From assembly GCA_946637545.1 (NCBI GenBank), contig CAMPBI010000002.1, forward strand, positions 1 to 41,839: a stretch of 41,839 nucleotides of DNA, given 5' to 3'. This DNA is from an uncultured Clostridia bacterium. GTDB taxonomy: Bacteria > Bacillota > Clostridia > Oscillospirales > Acutalibacteraceae. Each line of letters opens with the position of its first letter. Positions within the stretch are counted from its first letter, which is position 1. Both the position numbers and the translations under genes were made by a program. Below the pieces are notes generated by a model that worked only from the letters and a program-made list of their open reading frames with translations, made no database searches and was not told the DNA's origin. Below are positions 1 through 8,575 of this stretch, piece by piece.

Positions 1-62
1 AAAACGATTTGTACAAAGCACTAACGGATTTTGAAAACCGTAATCGTCGATTCGGAGCATAA
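1..62 (+). CDS. uppS: Undecaprenyl diphosphate synthase, C-terminal end only (partial at window edge)
   Basis: In-frame translation ...NDLYKALTDFENRNRRFGA* matches the typical UppS C-terminus (DFxxRxRRFG); it precedes cdsA as expected. Confidence 0.75.
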   Translation, partial: NDLYKALTDFENRNRRFGA

Positions 63-67
63 AACAA

Positions 68-115
68 TGATGAATTATAAATTATAAATGATGAATTGAT
101 GGTGCTGCGCACAGC
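68..115 (+). repeat. Left arm of imperfect inverted repeat flanking the four-helix-bundle gene
   Basis: AATTATAAATTATAAATGATGAATTGATGGTGCTGCGCACAGC aligns ungapped, 34/43, with the reverse complement of the right arm at 494-536. Confidence 0.8.
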
Positions 116-132
116 TAATATACGGTGATTTT

Positions 133-483
133 ATGAAAAATGCTATCGTTGAAAAATCATTTGATTTTGCAAAAAGAATTGTTAATCTGAAAAAATATTT
201 GAATGTTGAAAAAAGAGAGTTTTCGTTAGCAGATCAGATTTTGCGCAGTGGTACAAGTATTGGAGCAAATGTCGTTGAATCGCAAAATGCAAGAACAAAT
301 AACGAATTTGTTTCAAAACTGTGTATCGCTCAGGCAGAAGCAAATGAAACTATGTACTGGCTTAAACTGCTGCACGAAACAGATTATCTTGGCGACAGGT
401 TTTTTGAGTCACTTTATTCTGATTGCAATGAATTGTACAAATTGCTTGGCAGTATAATCCTGTCATCAAATTCAAAAAACTGA
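133..483 (+). CDS. Four helix bundle protein (23S rRNA-intervening-sequence protein / S23-Avd-like family)
   Basis: 116 aa; motif SGTSIGANVVESQNARTNNEFVSKLCIAQAEANETMYWLKLL is typical of the family; SD-like GGTGA before the ATG. Confidence 0.88.
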   Translation: MKNAIVEKSFDFAKRIVNLKKYLNVEKREFSLADQILRSGTSIGANVVESQNARTNNEFVSKLCIAQAEANETMYWLKLLHETDYLGDRFFESLYSDCNELYKLLGSIILSSNSKN

Positions 484-493
484 AAAATAAAAT

Positions 494-536
494 GCTGTCC
501 GCAGGACCCGAAATTCATAATTCATAATTCATAATC
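494..536 (-). repeat. Right arm of imperfect inverted repeat flanking the four-helix-bundle gene
   Basis: GCTGTCCGCAGGACCCGAAATTCATAATTCATAATTCATAATC; its reverse complement is 40/43 identical to 39284-39326. Confidence 0.85.
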
Positions 537-560
537 TATAATTATTTACGGAGGTAAACT

Positions 561-1430
561 ATGAAACAGAGAGTTATCACTGCTGCTGTGCTTCTTGCAC
601 TGCTTGCAGTTATTGTATGGCAGATTTACACACCGCTGTTTGTTGCGGTATTTGCGCTTATTTCTGCAGTTGCGTCAAACGAGATTATGAGATGCGCAAA
701 AGTTAAAAACAAATTCCTGCTTATTGTCGGAACGGCGTTTGCTTTTTTTGTTCCGTTCTTTTCGAGCGAAAGCATACTTGAGCCGTTTGTTCCCACTTAC
801 ACCTGGCTGCACTTTATTGACGGAATGCCAAAAAGCGCATACATAATCGTTATTGTTATTGCATATTTTCTTGCAATGCTGGCAGATTACAAGGAAACAA
901 AGTTTGAGGACGTTGCAATCACTGTTGTTGCAAGTATCGTTGTACCGAGCGCTTTTTCACTTTTCGGAGTGCTTCGCGATATGACAGGCTACGGCAATCA
1001 GATTGGCGTTTATCTTATTTTTTACGCTCTTATCTGCGCGCTTGCTACCGACAGCGGCGCTCACCTTGGCGGAACACTTTTCGGCAAAACAAAAATGTCG
1101 CCGAACATTTCGCCCAAAAAGACTGTTGAAGGCGCAGTTTGCGGAATTATTTTCAGTATGGTTCTCAACCTTGTTGCAACTCTGCTTTACAACAAGTTCG
1201 GTTACACCGACCTCACAAGAACACAGGCAACAGTTCTGTTTGTTGCGCAGCCGTTCATCTCGTTTCTCAGTATGATGGGCGACCTCACCGCGTCGGTGCT
1301 CAAAAGGAATTTCGGCGTCAAGGATTTTGGCAAGATTTTCCCGGGGCACGGCGGAGTAATGGACAGATTCGACTCAACACTTTTCACAGTTCCCGCTACT
1401 TATCTTGTAGCACTCTTTATAGTAGGTTAA
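561..1430 (+). CDS. cdsA: Phosphatidate cytidylyltransferase
   Basis: Multi-TM protein ending SVLKRNFGVKDFGKIFPGHGGVMDRFDS (CdsA signature); SD GGAGG. Confidence 0.95.
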   Translation: MKQRVITAAVLLALLAVIVWQIYTPLFVAVFALISAVASNEIMRCAKVKNKFLLIVGTAFAFFVPFFSSESILEPFVPTYTWLHFIDGMPKSAYIIVIVIAYFLAMLADYKETKFEDVAITVVASIVVPSAFSLFGVLRDMTGYGNQIGVYLIFYALICALATDSGAHLGGTLFGKTKMSPNISPKKTVEGAVCGIIFSMVLNLVATLLYNKFGYTDLTRTQATVLFVAQPFISFLSMMGDLTASVLKRNFGVKDFGKIFPGHGGVMDRFDSTLFTVPATYLVALFIVG

Positions 1431-1434
1431 CGAT

Positions 1435-2583
1435 ATGACAAAAAATATTTCGCTTTTAGGCTCAACGGGTTCAATCGGTACGCAGTCGCTCGACGTCTGC
1501 CGTATGCACGGCTACGGCGTCAAGTGCCTTACAGCGTCATCAAATGTTGAGCTTATGGAGCAGCAGATAAGGGAGTTTCACCCCGAGCTCGTCTGTATGA
1601 TGAACGAGCCTGCCGCAAAAGAGCTTAAAACACGCGTTTTTGATACAAGCACAAAGGTTGTCAGCGGTATGGACGGTCTGATTGAATGCGCCACCTTTTA
1701 CGGTGCGGACACGGTGCTCAATTCCGTTGTCGGTATGGTTGGACTTCAGCCGACTCTTGAGGCAATCAAGGCAAAAAAGACCATCGCCCTTGCAAACAAG
1801 GAAACTCTTGTTGCAGGCGGTCATCTTGTAACAAATCTCGCAAAAGAAAACGGCGTAAGCATCCTTCCTGTTGACAGTGAACACTCCGCGATTTTTCAGG
1901 CGCTTCAGGGCTGCCCCGAAAAAAAGGCTGTCAAAAAAATCATTCTCACCGCGTCGGGCGGACCGTTCTTTGGCAAAACTGCCGACGAGCTTGAAAATGT
2001 CACCGCCGCTGACGCGCTAAAGCATCCCAACTGGGATATGGGTGCAAAAATCACTATCGACTCCGCTACAATGATGAACAAGGGACTTGAATTTATCGAG
2101 GCAAAGTGGCTGTTTGATATGGATAATGACGACATTGAAATTGTCGTTCACCGTGAGTCAGTCGTTCATTCTGCAATCGTTTATCAGGACAACTCAATGA
2201 TTGCACAGCTCGGAGTGCCCGATATGCGTATTCCGATTCAGTATGCGCTCACTTATCCCGACAGAAAGCCGAGTCCTGTCAAAGAGCTGTCGCTCGCAGA
2301 TTACGGCAAGCTTACCTTTTTTGAGCCGGATTATGAAACCTTCAGGTGCATCAATGTTTGCAAAAATGCCATTGCGCTCGGCGGACTTCATCCTGCAGCG
2401 GCAAACGGCGCGAACGAGGAAAGCAACAGATTATTCCTTGAAGGTAAAATTAAATTCGGTGATGTTGCATATCTTAATAACGAGGCTATGAAAAACGCCC
2501 CTGATATTAAGAATTTTACTCTGCAGGATGTCCTTGACGCAGACAGGGCTGCACGAGAATTTGTTTTGGAGACGGTTAAGTGA
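1435..2583 (+). CDS. dxr: 1-deoxy-D-xylulose-5-phosphate reductoisomerase
   Basis: N-term ISLLGSTGSIGTQSLDV, ALANKETLVAGG, PVDSEHSAIFQ motifs. Confidence 0.97.
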   Translation: MTKNISLLGSTGSIGTQSLDVCRMHGYGVKCLTASSNVELMEQQIREFHPELVCMMNEPAAKELKTRVFDTSTKVVSGMDGLIECATFYGADTVLNSVVGMVGLQPTLEAIKAKKTIALANKETLVAGGHLVTNLAKENGVSILPVDSEHSAIFQALQGCPEKKAVKKIILTASGGPFFGKTADELENVTAADALKHPNWDMGAKITIDSATMMNKGLEFIEAKWLFDMDNDDIEIVVHRESVVHSAIVYQDNSMIAQLGVPDMRIPIQYALTYPDRKPSPVKELSLADYGKLTFFEPDYETFRCINVCKNAIALGGLHPAAANGANEESNRLFLEGKIKFGDVAYLNNEAMKNAPDIKNFTLQDVLDADRAAREFVLETVK

Positions 2584-3617
2584 TAGCAAACATTTGGAAC
2601 TCTGTTTACCCTATACTGATAGCAATACTCTTTTTTGAACTGATTATCATCATTCACGAGGGCGGACATTTTATCGCCGCAAGGCTGATGGGGGTCAAGG
2701 TCAATGAGTTTTCTGTCGGTATGGGACCAAAACTGTTTCAGTTTAAAAAAGGTGATACGCAGTACACGCTGCGGCTCGTTCTTTTTGGCGGCTACTGCGC
2801 CATGGAGGGCGAGGATGAGGACAGCGACGACGAGCACGCCTTTTCAAATAAAAAAGTAATTCAGCGTATTTTCATAGTTGTCGCAGGCGCATTGATGAAT
2901 CTGATTCTCGGCTTTGTGATTGTTGGCATTATTGTCTGCTCACAAAATCTTGTCGGCACTGCAAGGATTGCAAGATTTGATGACAGCGCTGTCAGCGCAC
3001 AAACCTTGCAGGCAGGCGACAGAATCAAGTCAATCGACGGAATGCGTGTGTACTCGGCAACCGATGTTACAACGGGATTAACGCGAAGCACCGACGACAC
3101 ACTCGATATGGTTGTTGTCCGCGACGGCAGGGATGAAAAGCTCACCGTCAGGTTCGACACCGAGGAGTACGAGGGCAAGCAGTATATCAAAATGGACTTC
3201 TGGTTGCTCGGTGAACAAAAGACAGTCGGCAACGTGCTAAAAGAAACTTTTATGCAGTGGATATCCTATGCGCGAATGGTATTTTTGTCTGTTCACGATC
3301 TTATTGCAGGCACCTACGGCGTGTCCGACCTCAGCGGACCTGTCGGCGCAGTCGATGTTGTGTCAAAGTCCGTAAAGATGGGCGCAAGCTCGATGTTGAG
3401 AATTATGGCGCTGCTCACAATAAATGTCGGGCTGTTCAATCTTTTCCCGATTCCTGCACTTGACGGATGGCGATTGTTTTTGTTGATATTTGAAGGCATT
3501 TTCCGCAAAAAGCTCCCGTCAAAATGGGAGTGGGCAATCAATGGTGCAGGACTTGTGCTCCTGCTTGGACTGATGGCAGTTATAACATTTTCGGATATAA
3601 CAAAACTGATAAATTAG
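2580..3617 (+). CDS. rseP: Site-2 intramembrane zinc metalloprotease (RseP/RasP, M50), GTG start overlapping the dxr stop
   Basis: HEGGHF zinc motif, PDZ-like region, NLFPIPALDGWR motif. Confidence 0.92.
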   Translation: MIANIWNSVYPILIAILFFELIIIIHEGGHFIAARLMGVKVNEFSVGMGPKLFQFKKGDTQYTLRLVLFGGYCAMEGEDEDSDDEHAFSNKKVIQRIFIVVAGALMNLILGFVIVGIIVCSQNLVGTARIARFDDSAVSAQTLQAGDRIKSIDGMRVYSATDVTTGLTRSTDDTLDMVVVRDGRDEKLTVRFDTEEYEGKQYIKMDFWLLGEQKTVGNVLKETFMQWISYARMVFLSVHDLIAGTYGVSDLSGPVGAVDVVSKSVKMGASSMLRIMALLTINVGLFNLFPIPALDGWRLFLLIFEGIFRKKLPSKWEWAINGAGLVLLLGLMAVITFSDITKLIN

Positions 3618-3639
3618 AATTATTAATTGAGGATTTATT

Positions 3640-4677
3640 ATGACTAAAAAAATAAAACTTGGCAACACATATTTAGGCGGTGGAGAGCCTGTGCTTGTGC
3701 AGAGTATGCTCAACGTTCCCGCAAGCGATATTGAAGGCAGTGTAAAACAGGCTGTCGAGCTTGAAAAAGCAGGCTGCCAGGTTATACGCTTTGCAATTCC
3801 CGACGAAAACGCGCTTTCTCTTGTTGAGCCGATTAAAAACGCAGTCAGCGTTCCGCTTGTTGCCGATATTCACTTTGACTACCGCCTTGCTCTGGGCGCT
3901 GCTGAAAGGGGAATTGACAAAATCCGCATTAACCCGGGCAACATCGGCAGCGAGGATAGAGTAAAGGCTGTTGCCGACATCTGTAATCAAAAGAATATTC
4001 CTATCAGAATCGGCGTAAACTCCGGCTCGCTTGAAAAGGAAATTCTTGCAAAATACGGCTCGCCCACACCCGAGGCTATGGTGGAAAGCGCGATGTACCA
4101 CGCCTCACTTCTCGAAAAGTTTGATTTTAACGATATTGTTATTTCGATTAAATCCTCGAACGTAAACACAATGATTAAAGCGTATGAGCTCGCCCACGAG
4201 CGCTGCGACTATCCGCTTCATCTCGGCGTAACCGAGGCAGGCACGGAGCGTATGGGAATTATCAAGTCGGCAGTAGGCATAGGCTCGCTGCTCACTCACG
4301 GCATAGGCGACACAATTCGCGTAAGCCTCACCGATAATCCTGTTAAAGAGGTTTACGCCGCATTTGATATTCTTAAGGCTATCGGACTTAAAACCGACAC
4401 GCCTTACCTTATTTCCTGCCCGACCTGCGGCAGAACAAAAATTGACCTTGTGGGTCTTGCAAATCAGGTCGAGGAGCGACTTCGCGATGTCAAAAAGCCT
4501 ATCAAGGTTGCTGTTATGGGCTGCATTGTTAACGGACCCGGCGAAGCGAGGGAGGCTGACATCGGCGTTGCCGGCGGCGACGGCTGCGGACTGATTTTCA
4601 AAAAAGGCGAAATTCTCCGCAAGGTTGACGAGGACAAGCTCCTCGACGAATTAATGAAAGAGATTGACAAATTATAA
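3640..4677 (+). CDS. ispG: 4-hydroxy-3-methylbut-2-en-1-yl diphosphate synthase
   Basis: GepE-type sequence: VQSMLN, RINPGNIG, CPTCGRTKIDL, MGCIVNGPGEAREADIGVAGG. Confidence 0.97.
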   Translation: MTKKIKLGNTYLGGGEPVLVQSMLNVPASDIEGSVKQAVELEKAGCQVIRFAIPDENALSLVEPIKNAVSVPLVADIHFDYRLALGAAERGIDKIRINPGNIGSEDRVKAVADICNQKNIPIRIGVNSGSLEKEILAKYGSPTPEAMVESAMYHASLLEKFDFNDIVISIKSSNVNTMIKAYELAHERCDYPLHLGVTEAGTERMGIIKSAVGIGSLLTHGIGDTIRVSLTDNPVKEVYAAFDILKAIGLKTDTPYLISCPTCGRTKIDLVGLANQVEERLRDVKKPIKVAVMGCIVNGPGEAREADIGVAGGDGCGLIFKKGEILRKVDEDKLLDELMKEIDKL

Positions 4678-7600
4678 TGAACGAATTTTATTCCTATTTT
4701 TCACAGTACATATCAAAGTCAGATAATGCCGAAATAGGCTTTGCCGAAATCACAAATCTCCTTGTTTACAGGGGTGAACGCAAGGTCGTTATTGACCTTG
4801 TCGGCAACAGGGTGCTTGACGCTGCGCTGATTGACAGAGTTCAAAAAGCGCTTGCCGACGGCCTTCAGATGAACAGGGTAGAGCTTAATATAAAATATCC
4901 TAAAAGCCTGTTTGACCTTGGCGAAATTGAAAAAATTATTTCGCCCGTAAGGCTTTCAAATCAGATGGTAAACGGCTTTTTTGAAGGCATTGAGGCTGAA
5001 ATCGAGGATAACACGCTGACTGTATTTCTTAAAAATGGCGGCAAGGAGATTCTTGAAAAACAAAAGATTGATACAGAGATTTCAAAGTTTCTTTACAAAA
5101 CTTTTGACATAGATGTTGACGTTTCCTTTATGCAGGTGCAGACCTTTGACGTTGAAAAGGCAGTGCACGACGCGTTTGAGGAGCAACGCAAAAAAGAAAA
5201 GGCAATTAAAGAGGAAAAGGAGAAGAACGCCGTTCACACTATCCTTGGTGATACTCCGCTTTACGGCGACACGCGTAAGGTCGTTTTCGGCAGAAACATC
5301 CGCGAGCTTCCAAAGCCGATTAAGGATGTCAAGTACGACGACGGCGTTGTCACCGTGTGGGGCGATATTCTCAAATTTGAGTGCAGGGATACACGCCGCG
5401 GCGACTCTAAAATTCTCACCTTCGATATTTCGGACTACACCTCGTCGATTACAGTTAAGGTGTTTGACCGCAACAATGTTGTTGAGCCCATTCTCAAAAC
5501 CGTCAGCGAGGGCGGAACGCTAATCATCAACGGCTCGTATCAGTTTGACAAGTTTTCAAACGAATCCGTTTTGCGCCCCAACTCGATTGAAAAGGTGCAG
5601 AAAGCGGAAAAAATGGACAACGCAGAGGAAAAGCGTGTTGAGCTTCACCTGCATACCACGATGTCCGATATGGACGGTATGACTGCGCCCAAACTTCTTG
5701 TAAAGCGTGCTGCAAAGTGGGGACACAAGGCGATTGCAGTTACTGACCACGGTGTTGTTCAGGCTCTGCCCGAAGCGTATGCTGCAGCAAAGGCAAACGG
5801 AATCAAACTCATTCTCGGTATGGAGGGCTACCTCGTTGACGACAGCCTCTATCCCGATTTTATGGATATGAAGCTCAAGGAGTTCCGCCGTCACCACATC
5901 ATTCTTCTTGTCAAAGAGGATAATTCTCTCGACTCCTCTATTCCAAAGGAAGAACGCAGGTACGGCAGAAAGAATCTTTACGAGATGATTTCTCATTCAA
6001 ATGTAAAGACTTTCAAAAACAGACCGCTTATTCCTAAATCAATGCTTGCAAAAAAGCGTGACGGAATCCTTGTAGGCTCTGCCTGCGAGCAGGGCGAGAT
6101 TATTCAGGCTATTCTTCGCGGCGAGAGCGACGAAGAGCTTTTGAGGCTTGCGTCGTTTTACGATTATCTTGAAATTCAGCCAAACGGCAACAACGCGTTT
6201 ATGATTCGTTCAACGCGTGACCTTCATCAGAACATAAACAGCGAAGAGGACCTTATCAGGATTAATCAGAAGGTTGTTGAACTTGCCGACACGCTCGGCA
6301 AGCCTGTTGTAGCAACGGGTGACGTTCACTTTATGGATGAAAAGGACTCAAAATTCCGTGCGATTCTTATGGCTTCAAAGGGATTTGAGGACGCCGACGA
6401 GCAGGCACCGCTGTATTTTAAAACGACTGACGAAATGCTCGAGGACTTTGCCTGGGCAGGCGACAGGGCAAAGGAATTTGTTATCGACAATCCCAACAAA
6501 ATTGCCGATATGATATGGGACGACATTCCGCCCATTCCGCCCGGAACCTTCCAGCCGCACATCGACGGTGCGGACGAGGAGCTCACCGAAAAATGCTGGG
6601 CGATGGCAAAGGATTTGTACGGCGACCCCGTTCCCGAATATGTTGCGTCGCGACTTGAAAGGGAGCTTAATTCGATTATTTCGCACGGTTTCGGCGTGCT
6701 TTATGTTATCGCAAAGCGACTTGTTGAGGAGAGCGAGCGAAACGGCTACCTTGTCGGCTCGCGTGGTTCGGTAGGCTCATCGCTTGCCGCCCACTTCGGT
6801 GGTATTTCCGAGGTTAACCCTCTTGCGCCGCACTATTACTGCAAAAAATGCAAGCACTCCGAATTTTTCCTCAACGGCGAATACGGCTCGGGCTTTGACC
6901 TTCCGCCAAAGAACTGTCCCGAGTGCGGCGAGCCTATGAAGCGCGACGGTCACGAAATTCCGTTTGAAACCTTCCTTGGCTTTGACGGCGACAAGGAGCC
7001 CGATATTGACCTTAATTTTTCGGGCGAATATCAGTCGCGCTCGCACAGATTCACCGAAGAACTCTTCGGCAAGGACTATGTGTTCAAGGCAGGTACAATG
7101 GCAACTGTCGCAGACAAAACGGCTTACGGCTATGTTGTAAAATATCTTGAGGAGCGCGATATGCTTTCGTACACTCCAAAGGCGGAGATTGACCGGCTCA
7201 CAGTCGGCTGTACGGGCATCAAGCGTACTACCGGACAGCACCCCGGAGGAATGGTAGTTGTGCCCGACGAGTACACCGTCGAGGATTTCACCCCGATTCA
7301 GTACCCGTCAAACGATGAAAAAAAGGGTACTTACACCACTCACTTTGACTTCAAGAACTCGCTGCACGACACCCTTTTGAAGCTTGATGAGCTCGGACAC
7401 GATAATCCGACACTGTATAAATATCTTGAGGACGCAACGGGAATTCCCGTTATGGATGTTGATTTGTCAGACCCGAATCTGTACAAGCTTATCACCTCAA
7501 CCGAGCCTATCGGAGTAAGCCCCGACGACATCGACTGTCAGACGGGAACTCTTGCAATCCCTGAAATGGGCACGCCGTTTGTAATCGGAATGCTCACCGA

Positions 7601-8492
7601 AGCGCAGCCTAAAACCTTTGCAGACCTTCTGCAGATTTCGGGACTGTCGCATGGTACGGATGTTTGGCTCGGCAACGCGCAGGAGCTTATTCAAAGCGGC
7701 ACCTGCGATATTTCAAACGTTATCGGCTGCCGTGACGATATTATGACGCACCTTATCCACGTAGCCGAAAAATATCAGCGCGAAACGGGCGAGGAATCAC
7801 CGCTTTCAAAAAAGGACTGCTTCAAAATTATGGAGTACACCCGTAAGGGTAAAGCGCCAAAGGAATTGCCGCCCTATGAGGACGCAATGAAAAAAATCGG
7901 CGTTGAGCAGTGGTACATTGACTCGTGCTATAAAATCAAGTATATGTTCCCCAAGGCGCACGCCGCCGCATACGTTATTGCGGCACTGCGTATCGCGTGG
8001 TACAAAATATACTATCCGATTCAGTTCTACTCTGCATATTTTACAGTTCGCGGCGGAGCAATTGACGCCGTTGCAGCAGTGCAGGGCAAGGACGCCGTAA
8101 AGGCAAAAATGAACGAGTACAAAAATAAAAAGGCAAACGGCATCGAGGTAACACAGAAGGAAGAGGACACATATGTTGTAAACCAGATTGTTATTGAAAT
8201 GCTCGCGCGAGGCTTTGAGTTTTTGCCCGTTGACCTTTACAAATCAGACTGGCGAGTTTATAAGATTGAAGATGGCAAAATCCGCCTGCCGTTTTCTGCA
8301 ATTGACGGAATCGGCGACAAGGCTGCCGTTTCGATTGCCGAGGCAGTCGAGCGCAACCCTGAAGGCTTTATTGCCTCTGACGACCTTGCAAACGAGCCGG
8401 GCGTTGGCAAATCTGTTGTTGACGCTCTGCGTGCGGCAGGCGCACTCGGCGATTTGCCCGAATCAAAGCAGATTTCATTTTTTGGCTTTTAA
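4677..8492 (+). CDS. polC: PolC-type DNA polymerase III alpha subunit, without the inserted DEDD exonuclease domain
   Basis: PHP HLHT; SRGSVGSSLAAHFGGISEVNPL; PDIDLNFSGEYQ; RTTGQHPGGMVVVP; SGLSHGTDVWLGNAQELI. Only 1271 aa; no FDxETTG segment between LVDD and RHHIILLV. Confidence 0.95.
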   Translation: MNEFYSYFSQYISKSDNAEIGFAEITNLLVYRGERKVVIDLVGNRVLDAALIDRVQKALADGLQMNRVELNIKYPKSLFDLGEIEKIISPVRLSNQMVNGFFEGIEAEIEDNTLTVFLKNGGKEILEKQKIDTEISKFLYKTFDIDVDVSFMQVQTFDVEKAVHDAFEEQRKKEKAIKEEKEKNAVHTILGDTPLYGDTRKVVFGRNIRELPKPIKDVKYDDGVVTVWGDILKFECRDTRRGDSKILTFDISDYTSSITVKVFDRNNVVEPILKTVSEGGTLIINGSYQFDKFSNESVLRPNSIEKVQKAEKMDNAEEKRVELHLHTTMSDMDGMTAPKLLVKRAAKWGHKAIAVTDHGVVQALPEAYAAAKANGIKLILGMEGYLVDDSLYPDFMDMKLKEFRRHHIILLVKEDNSLDSSIPKEERRYGRKNLYEMISHSNVKTFKNRPLIPKSMLAKKRDGILVGSACEQGEIIQAILRGESDEELLRLASFYDYLEIQPNGNNAFMIRSTRDLHQNINSEEDLIRINQKVVELADTLGKPVVATGDVHFMDEKDSKFRAILMASKGFEDADEQAPLYFKTTDEMLEDFAWAGDRAKEFVIDNPNKIADMIWDDIPPIPPGTFQPHIDGADEELTEKCWAMAKDLYGDPVPEYVASRLERELNSIISHGFGVLYVIAKRLVEESERNGYLVGSRGSVGSSLAAHFGGISEVNPLAPHYYCKKCKHSEFFLNGEYGSGFDLPPKNCPECGEPMKRDGHEIPFETFLGFDGDKEPDIDLNFSGEYQSRSHRFTEELFGKDYVFKAGTMATVADKTAYGYVVKYLEERDMLSYTPKAEIDRLTVGCTGIKRTTGQHPGGMVVVPDEYTVEDFTPIQYPSNDEKKGTYTTHFDFKNSLHDTLLKLDELGHDNPTLYKYLEDATGIPVMDVDLSDPNLYKLITSTEPIGVSPDDIDCQTGTLAIPEMGTPFVIGMLTEAQPKTFADLLQISGLSHGTDVWLGNAQELIQSGTCDISNVIGCRDDIMTHLIHVAEKYQRETGEESPLSKKDCFKIMEYTRKGKAPKELPPYEDAMKKIGVEQWYIDSCYKIKYMFPKAHAAAYVIAALRIAWYKIYYPIQFYSAYFTVRGGAIDAVAAVQGKDAVKAKMNEYKNKKANGIEVTQKEEDTYVVNQIVIEMLARGFEFLPVDLYKSDWRVYKIEDGKIRLPFSAIDGIGDKAAVSIAEAVERNPEGFIASDDLANEPGVGKSVVDALRAAGALGDLPESKQISFFGF

Positions 8493-8513
8493 TATTATAA
8501 AAAAATAAAAATA

Positions 8514-8560
8514 TTGACAATGTCACTTTATTGTGTTAGCATATTAGCACGCTAAAGTGA
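8514..8560 (+). promoter_or_regulatory. Promoter plus operator-like palindrome of the his operon
   Basis: TTGACA (8514-8519), 17-bp spacer, TAGCAT (8537-8542); TTAGC-AC-GCTAA (8544-8555) and outer TCACTTTA...TAAAGTGA inverted repeat (8523-8530 / 8553-8560). Confidence 0.7.
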
Positions 8561-8575
8561 AAAGAGTGAAAACTT

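Noticed and set aside
133-483. Ribosomal protein S23 as a true ribosomal protein
   Set aside because: The family name is historical; this is the four-helix-bundle/IVP family and no rRNA gene is present here.
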